From assembly GCA_905221605.1 (NCBI GenBank), contig CAJNDS010001697.1, positions 1 through 10,647 on the forward strand: DNA of 10,647 bases, written 5' to 3'. Positions 1 through 7,168 of this stretch are shown piece after piece. Position numbers and translations under genes: made by a program. This stretch comes from Symbiodinium natans (Eukaryota > Sar > Dinophyceae > Suessiales > Symbiodiniaceae). The notes beneath the pieces were generated by a model. That model was not told where the DNA came from and did no database searches. It was given only the letters and a program-made list of their open reading frames with translations. Positions within the stretch are counted from its first letter, which is position 1. Every line of letters begins with the position of its first letter.

Positions 1-80
1 AACCCTCTCGAAACTGTAGGGAAACCCAGGGAAACCCTCCAGAAGCTTAACAAACATGAACGGAAACCCTGCGGAAACCC
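1..80 (+). repeat. A1: end of a GGAAACCC-type array (partial)
   Basis: Tail of an A array cut by the window start. It contains spaced copies of GGAAACCC/GGAAACCCT and an AGAAGCTTAACAAACATG stretch that also precedes B2, B3 and B4. It differs from sister copies by CTCTCGAAAC where the others read CTCGCGAAAC. No coding sense: the spacing between motifs is mostly 10-12 bp and does not keep frame. Confidence 0.85.
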
Positions 81-1147
81 CTTTATCAGGACTGGATTCA
101 CCCTTTGGCAATTTACAAAGTTATAAAGGACAGGTGCAGGAAACCCGCCACCCAATCACCGCACGCCAATGTCAGTATTATACTACCGGTCGTCCCCTAA
201 AGGGTGAAGGACGCAAGAGGTGTTCTTCTGCTTCTGGCCATCAACCGCAGCGCCGAAGCTGGGGCATGCCTGCCATACGAATCAATGGTCGCTGACCGTC
301 TAAGAAGCACTTCGCGCCTTCAGGCAGAACGTCAAGGTACACATTGGTCTTTCACCAATCGGGTTCAGAAAAAGGAATACAGTCTACGTCTGCCTGGCTT
401 CACCGTCCACGTCACAACTTGCTATAGAACAAGACTGACTTCCTGCCTCAGGGTTCATGTCAGACTCAACCCAAGGACCTGACTGAAGGCATGACTGGTT
501 TCTTGCACCCAAAGCTTTGACCCCGCGCATGGCTGTTGCTACAACCATACACAGCTAGGCCACCAAGCAGCGCACGGATGAGCTTGGACACCTCCGGCCG
601 CGCACCGGCCGGCCGCGCAAGCGCCCCGCAACGAATGTGAAGCCTCTCGCATCGCCAAAAAACGGCCTTGAAGACCTCGGCAACCTCCTCCACTGAGTAC
701 TTCGCTGAGCGAGTTGCGGAGGGCTTGCGACACCTTGGAAGCACAAACATGGACCCTACGGACTATGTCTGGGCTCCTTTTTCGGCCAACAAATCAGGCT
801 CCGACGTGGCAGACATGGCGCAAGTACGCTAGCTGTGGCCTAGGAGCTGCTTGAGGCAAGAGAGCGCTCAGCGAGCAGCGGCTCAGACGCAATCTGTTGA
901 AGACACATGGCCCGTAGGCGCAAAAATTAGCAAAAGTCTCTGAGAGTCTTGCAGATCTCAAGGCATCTTGAAAAAACAATCCGGCACAAAATCCAGCAAA
1001 ACAGGTCTACGTGCAAACAAAAGCAAAAGTACATTGCCAAAATAGCAAACAAACGCGCAAATCTCCGAAATCTCCTGTAAACAAGGAACAACATTTAGGG
1101 CTGCTAAGCACAAGCTAAACGACAACCGCATGAAAGTGGCCTCCACA
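81..1147 (+). repeat. B1 module (1067 bp)
   Basis: Non-coding-looking module seen four times in the window. In order it holds a hairpin ATTGGT-CTTTC-ACCAAT (343-358), an imperfect hairpin ATGGCTGT-TGCT-ACAACCAT (529-548), a GC-rich patch of CCGGCCGCGC repeats (594-619), an 8-bp palindrome GAGCGCTC (862-869), a T-poor tail with about seven GCAAA motifs (about 920-1070), and the boundary arm GTGGCCTCC (1136-1144). Open frames of up to 94 codons occur on both strands in overlapping positions and match no family I recognise. B1 lacks 8 bp in the GCAAA tail relative to the other copies. Confidence 0.9.
594..619. repeat. GC-rich CCGGCCGCGC patch in B
   Basis: Two direct copies of CCGGCCGCGCA separated by CCGG, forming a CCGGCCGG palindrome at the join. 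Equivalents at 2976-3000 and 8352-8376; missing from B3. Both sizeable deletions seen among B copies (53 bp in B3, 20 bp in B4) remove or abut this patch. Confidence 0.85.
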
Positions 1148-1316
1148 GTTGCAGCTCCCTTTCTGCTGCAGCATTACAAAAGCAAGCAGCTGCTTCGGAC
1201 AAGCCCCTGATCCCCAAGCTTATGTTCTGCACGCTGCTCCCCAAGGTTCCTGGAACAAGGGCTGGCGCAGGCACGCTGACGAGACCCAGCTGCGTGAGCC
1301 CAGGGCTCAAACTTGC

Positions 1317-1359
1317 GACCCCAAAAATAGGGCCGTCTCGCGGCCCCAAAAATGGGGCC
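1317..1359. repeat. Paired CCCCAAAAATGGGG hairpins in the C monomer
   Basis: Two direct copies of a short hairpin, stem GGCCCCA/TGGGGCC with an AAAA loop (the first copy begins GACCCC), separated by GTCTCGC. Sister copies: 1784-1826, 3707-3750, 5587-5629, 6068-6110, 6549-6591, 9063-9106 and 10001-10043. C8 keeps only one (9545-9562). Loop A count varies between copies. Confidence 0.93.
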
Positions 1360-1419
1360 ACGAAATGCACCCAGCTTCCCTTATTATAATGTGTAAATAC
1401 ATGAAAAGGCTGGAACTGC

Positions 1420-1462
1420 GACCCCAAAATTGGGGCCGCCTGGCGGCCCCAATTTTGGTGTC
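1420..1462. repeat. 43-bp near-perfect palindrome (one per C monomer)
   Basis: Two 21-bp arms around one central T (1441). The left arm is GACCCCAAAATTGGGG plus CCGCC and the right arm is its complement with one mismatch (GGTGTC against GACCCC). Equivalent copies lie at 1887-1929, 3811-3853, 5690-5732, 6171-6213, 6652-6694, 9167-9209, 9623-9665 and, damaged, 10103-10145. In DNA it could form a cruciform; in RNA it would form a long stem, though a one-base loop must open by a few pairs. Confidence 0.95.
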
Positions 1463-1621
1463 GCTAAATCTGCATTTTTCGAGCCCCTGCGCTCCCCAGA
1501 TTGCGACGCTACAGCAACTCTGACCCACAGGCAAGCTCCTAGCGTGGAGATTTTTTAAGAACAACGACCCCCCACAGGCAGCTTTCTTGCGGAAGTGATC
1601 AACATAATAGAAACGGGCACC

Positions 1622-2093
1622 GTTGCAGCTCCCTTTCTGCTGCAGCATTACAAAAGCAAGCAGCTGCTTCGGACAAGCCCCTGATCCCCAAGCTTATGTT
1701 CTGCACGCTGCGCCCCAAGGCTCCTGGAACAAGGGCAGGCGCAGGCACGCTGCCAGCGGCGTGAGCCCAGGGCTCAAACTTGCGACCCCAAAAATGGGGC
1801 CGTCTCGCGGCCCCAAAAATGGGGCCACGAAATGCACCCATCTTCCCTTATTATAATGTGTAAATACATGAAAAGGCTGGAACTGCGACCCCAAAATTGG
1901 GGCCGCCTGGCGGCCCCAATTTTGGTGTCGCTAAATCTGCATTTTTCGAGCCCCTGCGCTCCCCAGATTGCGACGCTACAGCAACTCTGACCCACAGGCA
2001 AGCTCCTAGCGTGGAGAATTTTTTTTTAAAGAACAACGACCCTCCACAGGCAGCTTTCTTGCGGAAGTGATCAACATCATAGAAACGGGCACC
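1622..2093 (+). repeat. C2 monomer (472 bp)
   Basis: Second monomer, joined to C1 at GGGCACC/GTTGCAG. Private features are CAAGGCTCCTGG, which weakens the small GTTCC/GGAAC palindrome, and a 7-bp net loss at GCTGCCAGCGGC (about 1750). Paired hairpins lie at 1784-1826 and the 43-bp palindrome at 1887-1929. The T-tract is a long uninterrupted run of T. Confidence 0.95.
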
Positions 2094-2222
2094 GGGGAGG
2101 CCACGCACAAGCGGACGTGACTTTTGCACACAAAAGCGGACCCAGAATCTGGCCTCGGAACAATTTCCTGCGCAAAGACCCGGAGCACATATGGAAAACC
2201 TTCTCCTGCGGAAAAATACAGC
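2094..2222 (+). repeat. D1 module (129 bp)
   Basis: Links the C array to A. It begins GGGGAGGCCACGCAC; the arm GGAGGCCAC (2096-2104) is the exact inverse of GTGGCCTCC at the end of B1. It ends at AAAAATACAGC and then runs straight into AGAAATTCAAGG of A2, the short-class junction. No gene recognised. Confidence 0.9.
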
Positions 2223-2461
2223 AGAAATTCAAGGAAAACCTCCGGAAAGTTCAAAAACTGCACGAAATCCCACGGAAACCCTCACGAAGGCCCTTGAGGA
2301 ACCTACCAAAACCATCCAATAGGTTTTAACACATGCACGAAATCTAAGGAAACCCACGGAAACCCACGGAAACCCCGCGGAAACCCTCGCGAAACTGTAG
2401 GGAAACCCAGGGAAACCCTCCAGAAGCTTAACAAACATGAACGGAAACCCTGCGGAAACCC
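2223..2461 (+). repeat. A2: GGAAACCC array (239 bp)
   Basis: Array of GGAAACCCAC, GGAAACCCCGC and GGAAACCCTCGC repeats with AAA tracts about every 10-12 bp (most regular at about 2346-2420), preceded by a looser stretch (GGAAAACCTCCGGAAAG, CACGGAAACCCTCACGAAG). Because 10- and 11-bp steps are not multiples of three, the long glycine/phenylalanine-rich frames on the minus strand are a by-product of the repeat. Confidence 0.92.
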
Positions 2462-3537
2462 CTTTATCAGGACTGGATTCACCCTTTGGCAATTTACAAA
2501 GTTATTAAAGGACAGGTGCAGGAAACCCGCCACCCAATCACCGCACGCCAATGTCAGTATTATACTACCGGTCGTCCCCTAAAGGGTGAAGGACGCAAGA
2601 GGTGTTCTTCTGCTTCTGGCCATCAACCGCAGCGCCGAAGCTGGGGCATGCCTGCCATACGAATCAATGGTCGCTGACCGTCTAAGAAGCACTTCGCGCC
2701 TTCAGGCAGAACGTCAAGGTACACATTGGTCTTTCACCAATCGGGTTCAGAAAAAGGAATACAGTCTACGTCTGCCTGGCTTCACCGTCCACGTCACAAC
2801 TTGCTATAGAACAAGACTGACTTCCTGCCTCAGGGTTCATGTCAGACTCAACCCAAGGACCTGACTGAAGGCATGACTGGTTTCTTTCACCCAAAGCTTT
2901 GACCCCGCGCATGGCTGTTGCTACAACCATACACAGCTAGGCCACCAAGCAGCGCACGGATGAGCTTGGACACCTCCGGCCGCGCACCGGCCGGCCGCGC
3001 CTGCGCCCCGTAACGAATGTGAAGCCTCTCGCATCGCCAAAAATCGGCCTTGAAAACCTCGGCAACCTCCTCCACTGAGTACTTCGCTGAGCAAGTTGCG
3101 AAGGGCTTGCGACACCTTGGAAGCACAAACATGGACCCTACGGACTATGTCTGGGCACTTTTTTCGGCCAACAAATCAGGCTCCGACGTGGCAGACATGG
3201 CGCAAGTACGCTAGCTGTGGCCTAGGAGCTGCTTGAGGCAAGAGAGCGCTCAGCGAGCAGCGGCTCAGATGCAATCTGTTGAAGACACATGGCCCGTAGG
3301 CGCAAAAATCAGCAAAAGTCTTTGAGAGTCTTGCAGATCTCAAGGCATCTTGAAAAAACAATCCGGCACAAGTTCCAGCAAAACAGGTCTACGTGCAAAC
3401 AAAAGCAAAAGTACATTGCAAAAATAGCAAACAAACGCAAAACAACGCAAATCTCCGAAATCTCCTGTAAACAAGGAACAACATTTAGGGCTGCTAAACA
3501 CAAGCTAAAAGACAACCGCATGAAAGTGGCCTCCACA
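2462..3537 (+). repeat. B2 module (1076 bp)
   Basis: Longest of the four B copies; I see no large deletion in it. The GC patch lies at 2976-3000 and the boundary arm GTGGCCTCC at 3526-3534. Differences from B1 are scattered substitutions and the longer GCAAA tail. In the one protein-like forward frame (about 3010-3213) most differences between copies change the amino acid, so I see no sign of coding constraint. Confidence 0.9.
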
Positions 3538-4016
3538 GTTGCAGCTCCCTTTCTGCTGCACCATTACAAAAGCAAGCAGCTGCTTCGGACAAGCCCCTGA
3601 TCCCCAAGCTTATGTTCTGCACGCTGCTCCCCAAAGTTCCTGGAACAAGGGCAGGCGCAGGCACGCTGACGAGACCCAGCTGCGTGAGCCCAGGGCTCAA
3701 ACTTGCGACCCCAAAAAATGGGGCCGTCTCGCGGCCCCAAAAATGGGGCCACGAAATGCACCCAGCTTCCCTTATTATAATGTGTAAATACATGAAAAGG
3801 CTGGAACTGCGACCCCAAAATTGGGGCCGCCTGGCGTCCCCAATTTTGGTGTCGCTAAATCTGCATTTTTCGAGCCCCTGCGCTCCCCAGATTGCGACGC
3901 TACAGCAACTCTGACCCACAGGCAAGCTCCTAGCGTGGAGATTTTTTTTTTAAGAACAACGACCCCCCACAGGCAGCTTTCTTGCGGAAGTGATCAACAT
4001 AATAGAAACGGGCACC
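3538..4016 (+). repeat. C3 monomer (479 bp), only C copy of unit 2
   Basis: Single monomer sitting between B2 and D2, showing that one copy is enough to link the modules. The first hairpin is weakened (GCTGCACC instead of GCTGCAGC), as in C4, another array-first copy. Paired hairpins are at 3707-3750 with a six-A loop, and the 43-bp palindrome at 3811-3853 has one G-to-T change (GGCGTCCCC). T-tract uninterrupted. Confidence 0.95.
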
Positions 4017-4145
4017 GGGGAGGCCACGCACAAGCGGACGTGACTTTTGCACACAAAAGCGGACCCAGAATCTGGCCTCGGAACAATTTCCTGCGCAAAG
4101 ACCCGGAGCACATATGGAAAACCTTCTCCTGCGGAAAAATACAGC
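4017..4145 (+). repeat. D2 module (129 bp)
   Basis: Same length and, by eye, same sequence as D1, with the GGAGGCCAC arm at 4019-4027 and the short-class junction TACAGC/AGAAATTC at 4145/4146. Confidence 0.9.
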
Positions 4146-4394
4146 AGAAATTCAAGGAAAACCTCCGGAAAGTTCAAAAACTGCACGAAATCCCATGGAA
4201 ACCCTCACGAAGGCCCTTGAGGAACCTACCAAAACCATCCAATAAGTTTTAACACATGCACGAAATCTAAGGAAACCCACGGAAACCCACGGAAACCCAC
4301 GGAAACCCCGCGGAAACCCTCGCGAAACTGTAGGGAAACCCAGGGAAACCCTCCAGAAGCTTAACAAACATGAACGGAAACCCTGCGGAAACCC
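4146..4394 (+). repeat. A3: GGAAACCC array (249 bp)
   Basis: Same as A2 but with one more exact 10-bp GGAAACCCAC copy (three in a row at about 4270-4300), a simple slippage difference. Small substitutions include CCCATGGAAACC for CCCACGGAAACC and ATAAGTTTT for ATAGGTTTT. Confidence 0.92.
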
Positions 4395-5417
4395 CTTTAT
4401 CAGGACTGGATTCACCCTTTGGCAATTTACAAAGTTATTAAAGGACAGGTGCAGGAAACCCGCCACCCAATCACCGCACGCCAATGTCAGTATTATACTA
4501 CCGGTCGTCCCCTAAAGGGTGAAGGACGCAAGAGGTGTTCTTCTGCTTCTGGCCATCAACCGCAGCGCCGAAGCTGGGGCATGCCTGCCATACGAATCAA
4601 TGGTCGCTGACCGTCTAAGAAGCACTTCGCGCCTTCAGGCAGAACGTCAAGGTACACATTGGTCTTTCACCAATCGGGTTCAGAAGAAGGAATACAGTCT
4701 ACGTCTGCCTGGCTTCACCGTCCACGTCACAACTTGCTATAGAACAAGACTGACTTCCTGCCTCAGGGTTCATGTCAGACTCAACCCAAGGACCTGACTG
4801 AAGGCGTGACTGGTTTCTTGCACCCAAAGCTTTGACCCCGCGCATGGCTGTTGCGACAACCATACACTGCAGCCAGGCCACCAAGCAGCGCACGGATGAG
4901 CTTGGAGCCTCTCGCATCGCCAAAAATCGGCCTTGAAGACCTCGGCAACCTCCTCCACTGAGTACTTCGCTGAGCGAGTTGCGAAGGGCTTGCGACACCT
5001 TGGAAGCACAAACATGGACCCTACGGACTATGTCTGGGCACTTTTTTCGGCCAACAAATCAGGCTCCGACGTGGCAGACATGGCGCAAGCACGCTAGCTG
5101 TGGCCGAGGAGCTGCTTGAGGCAAAAGCGCTCAGCGAGCAAGCGGCTCAGATGCAATCTGTTGAAGACACATGGCCCGTAGGCGCAAAAATTAGCAAAAG
5201 TCTCTGAGTCTTGCAGATCTCAAGGCATCTTGAAAAAACAATCCGGCACAAAATCCAGCAAAACAGGTCTACGTGCAAACAAAAGCAAAAGTACATTGCA
5301 AAAATAGCAAACAAACGCAAAACAACGCAAATCTCCGAAATCTCCTGTAAACAAGGAACAACATTTAGGGCTGCTAAACACAAGCTAAAAGACAACCGCA
5401 TGAAAGTGGCCTCCACA
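4395..5417 (+). repeat. B3 module (1023 bp, with 53-bp deletion)
   Basis: Third B copy. At about 4906 GAGCTTGGA joins directly to GCCTCTCGC, so 53 bp containing the whole GC-rich palindromic patch of B2 are missing. Small private changes include CACTGCAGCCAGG for CACAGCTAGG (about 4865) and loss of AG in GAGAGTCTTG (about 5207). The boundary arm GTGGCCTCC is at 5406-5414. Confidence 0.9.
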
Positions 5418-5898
5418 GTTGCAGCTCCCTTTCTGCTGCACCATTACAAAAGCAAGCAGCTGCTTCGGACAAGCCCCTGATCCCCAAGCTTATGTTCTGC
5501 ACGCTGCTCCCCAACGTTCCTGGAACAAGGGCAGGCACAGGCACGCTGACGAGACCCAGCTGCGTGAGCCCAGGGCTCAAACTTGCGACCCAAAAAATGG
5601 GGCCGTCTCGCGGCCCCAAAAATGGGGCCAGGAAATGCACCCAGCTTCCCTTATTATAATGTGTAAATACATGAAAAGGCTGGAACTGCGACCCCAAAAT
5701 TGGGGCCGCCTGGCGGCCCCAATTTTGGTGTCGCTAAATCTGCATTTTTCGAGCCCCTGGGCTCCCCAGATTGCGACGCTACAGCAACTCTGACCCACAG
5801 GCAAGCTCCTAGCGTGGAGAATTTTTGTTTTTAAAGAACAACGACCCTCCACAGGCAGCTTTCTTGCGGAAGTGATCAACATAATAGAAACGGGCACC
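5418..5898 (+). repeat. C4 monomer (481 bp)
   Basis: First of three monomers in unit 3. It shares private variants with C5 (CAACGTTCC, CAGGCACAGG, CCAGGAAATG, CCTGGGCTCC), so C4 and C5 look like a recent duplicate pair. Paired hairpins at 5587-5629, 43-bp palindrome at 5690-5732, T-tract interrupted by one G (TTTTTGTTTTT). Confidence 0.95.
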
Positions 5899-6379
5899 GT
5901 TGCAGCTCCCTTTCTGCTGCAGCATTACAAAAGCAAGCAGCTGCTTCGGACAAGCCCCTGATCCCCAAGCTTATGTTCTGCACGCTGCTCCCCAACGTTC
6001 CTGGAACAAGGGCAGGCACAGGCACGCTGACGAGACCCAGCTGCGTGAGCCCAGGGCTCAAACTTGCGACCCCAAAAATGGGGCCGTCTCGCGGCCCCAA
6101 AAATGGGGCCAGGAAATGCACCCAGCTTCCCTTATTATAATGTGTAAATACATGAAAAGGCTGGAACTGCGACCCCAAAATTGGGGCCGCCTGGCGGCCC
6201 CAATTTTGGTGTCGCTAAATCTGCATTTTTCGAGCCCCTGGGCTCCCCAGATTGCGACGCTACAGCAACTCTGACCCACAGGCAAGCTCCTAGCGTGGAG
6301 AATTTTTGTTTTTAAAGAACAACGACCCTCCACAGGCAGCTTTCTTGCGGAAGTGATCAACATAATAGAAACGGGCACC
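5899..6379 (+). repeat. C5 monomer (481 bp)
   Basis: Middle monomer of unit 3, by eye differing from C4 at only about two places (GCTGCAGC versus GCTGCACC near the start, and one base in the first paired-hairpin loop). Paired hairpins 6068-6110, 43-bp palindrome 6171-6213, G-interrupted T-tract. A 124-codon forward frame is open, but a 106-codon frame on the opposite strand overlaps it, and 481 bp is not a multiple of three. Confidence 0.95.
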
Positions 6380-6860
6380 GTTGCAGCTCCCTTTCTGCTG
6401 CAGCATTACAAAAGCAAGCAGCTGCTTCGGACAAGCCCCTGATCCCCAAGCTTATGTTCTGCACGCTGCTCCCCAAGGTTCCTGGAACAAGGGCAGGCGC
6501 AGGCACGCTGACGAGACCCAGCTGCGTGAGCCCAGGGCTCAAACTTGCGACCCCAAAAATGGGGCCGTCTCGCGGCCCCAAAAATGGGGCCACGAAATGC
6601 ACCCAGCTTCCCTTATTATAATGTGTAAATACATGAAAAGGCTGGAACTGCGACCCCAAAATTGGGGCCGCCTGGCGGCCCCAATTTTGGTGTCGCTAAA
6701 TCTGCATTTTGCGAGCCCCTGCGCTCCCCAGATTGCGACGCTACAGCAACTCTGACCCACAGGCAAGCTCCTAGCGTGGAGAATTTTTGTTTTTAAAGAA
6801 CAACGACCCTCCACAGGCAGCTTTCTTGCGGAAGTGATCAACATAATAGAAACGGGCACC
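6380..6860 (+). repeat. C6 monomer (481 bp)
   Basis: Last monomer of unit 3, with the other variant set (CAAGGTTCC, CAGGCGCAGG, CCACGAAATG, CCTGCGCTCC). Paired hairpins 6549-6591, 43-bp palindrome 6652-6694. Private change GCATTTTGCGAG where others read GCATTTTTCGAG. It ends at CACC and continues into D3. Confidence 0.95.
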
Positions 6861-6999
6861 GGGGAGGCCACGCACAAGCGGACGTGACTTTTGCACACAA
6901 AAGCGGACCCAGAATCTGGCCTCGGAACAATTTCCTGCGCAAAGACCCGGAGCACATATGGAAAACCTACTCGGACCTACTCCTGCGGAAAAATACAGC
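6861..6999 (+). repeat. D3 module (139 bp, long class)
   Basis: As D1 and D2, but with a 10-bp addition: AAAACCTACTCGGACCTACTCCTGCGG replaces AAAACCTTCTCCTGCGG, which looks like a small tandem duplication around ACCTACTC. After TACAGC it continues into E1 (TGGGTTAGCC) rather than A. Arm GGAGGCCAC at 6863-6871. Confidence 0.9.
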
Positions 7000-7168
7000 T
7001 GGGTTAGCCCCAGCGGTCACTTCTGATTCTCCCTGTGCCATCAGCATCCACCTCCACAACCTCACCTGGCAGCGCTGCAAAGCCGCACGACACACTGCGC
7101 CGCTTGCATCTTGCCCGCCGACCGCATTCCAAAGCTTGAAGTAACGCTGAGGAAATCCATGGTGCCAT
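7000..7168 (+). repeat. E1 module (169 bp)
   Basis: Block found only in long-class units. Starts TGGGTTAGCCCCAGCGG and includes a small inverted repeat TCCATGG-TG-CCATGGA near its end. It contains CAGCGCTG and is richer in C than the A arrays. Open frames of 86-113 codons on opposite strands overlap each other across D3 and E1 and match no family I know. Confidence 0.85.

Larger units (their letters stand above)
1148..1621 (+). repeat. C1 monomer (474 bp)
   Basis: First C monomer. Its parts, in order: hairpin TGCAGC/GCTGCA at the start; 12-bp perfect palindrome AAGCAGCTGCTT (1184-1195); GTTCC-T-GGAAC (1246-1256); TGAGCCC-A-GGGCTCA (1295-1309); the paired hairpin block (1317-1359), whose first arm is damaged by a G-to-A change (AATAGGGCC); AT island TTATTATAAT (1381-1390); the 43-bp palindrome (1420-1462); and a short T-tract (T6, 1551-1556). 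HindIII site AAGCTT occurs once per monomer. Confidence 0.95.
81..2461 (+). repeat. Higher-order repeat unit 1 (B1-C1-C2-D1-A2)
   Basis: First complete unit of the composite tandem array, counted from the B anchor CTTTATCAGGACTGGATTC to the next occurrence of the same anchor. It is 2381 bp long and holds two C monomers. It belongs to the short class: D runs directly into A with no E block. Order and orientation match the other three units, and by eye the shared modules are near-identical, so recent duplication or continuing homogenisation is likely. Confidence 0.95.
2462..4394 (+). repeat. Higher-order repeat unit 2 (B2-C3-D2-A3)
   Basis: Shortest unit, 1933 bp, with a single C monomer and no E block. 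After removing the C monomers, unit 1 leaves 1435 bp and this unit leaves 1454 bp. The 19-bp difference is largely accounted for by one extra 10-bp GGAAACCCAC repeat in A3 and an 8-bp gain in the GCAAA-rich tail of B2. Confidence 0.95.

Noticed and set aside
204-482. 92-codon open frame identical or nearly so in B1, B2 and B3
   Set aside because: Conservation equals that of the surrounding repeat. B4 carries indels that break it, another frame overlaps it, and no motif, signal or family is recognisable.
628-831. Protein-like forward frame in B ending ...DVADMAQVR before a stop
   Set aside because: Differences between copies are mostly amino-acid changing (T/S, R/Q, E/K, P/L, V/A against about two silent), the first methionine leaves only 28 codons, and the upstream part is disrupted by deletions in B3 and B4. 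No family recognised.
1246-1256. GTTCCTGGAAC as a polymerase III B box or heat-shock element
   Set aside because: Lacks the CRA core of a B box, and the TTC/GAA spacing is three rather than two bases.
1276-1370. CTGACGA in the C monomer with GAAA about 85 bases later, resembling a hammerhead ribozyme core
   Set aside because: The bases beside CTGACGA and before GAAA do not pair to make stem II, and no partner for stem I was found.
1420-1462. CCCCAAAA / TTTTGGGG resembling hypotrich ciliate telomere repeat
   Set aside because: Only single copies inside a palindrome, not a tandem telomeric array; TTTAGGG in B likewise occurs singly.
1149-1523. Conserved 124-codon open frame in several C monomers, with 106-155-codon frames on the opposite strand
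   Set aside because: Open in C1, C4, C5 and C6 but shifted by single-base changes in the A-run of C3 and C7 and by deletion in C2 and C8. Overlapping open frames on both strands reflect palindromic, stop-poor sequence. 481 bp is not a multiple of three, so frames do not continue between monomers.
2303-2551. Glycine/phenylalanine-rich minus-strand frames over the A arrays
   Set aside because: Produced by the GGGTTTCC repeat read in shifting frames; 10- and 11-bp steps do not preserve frame.
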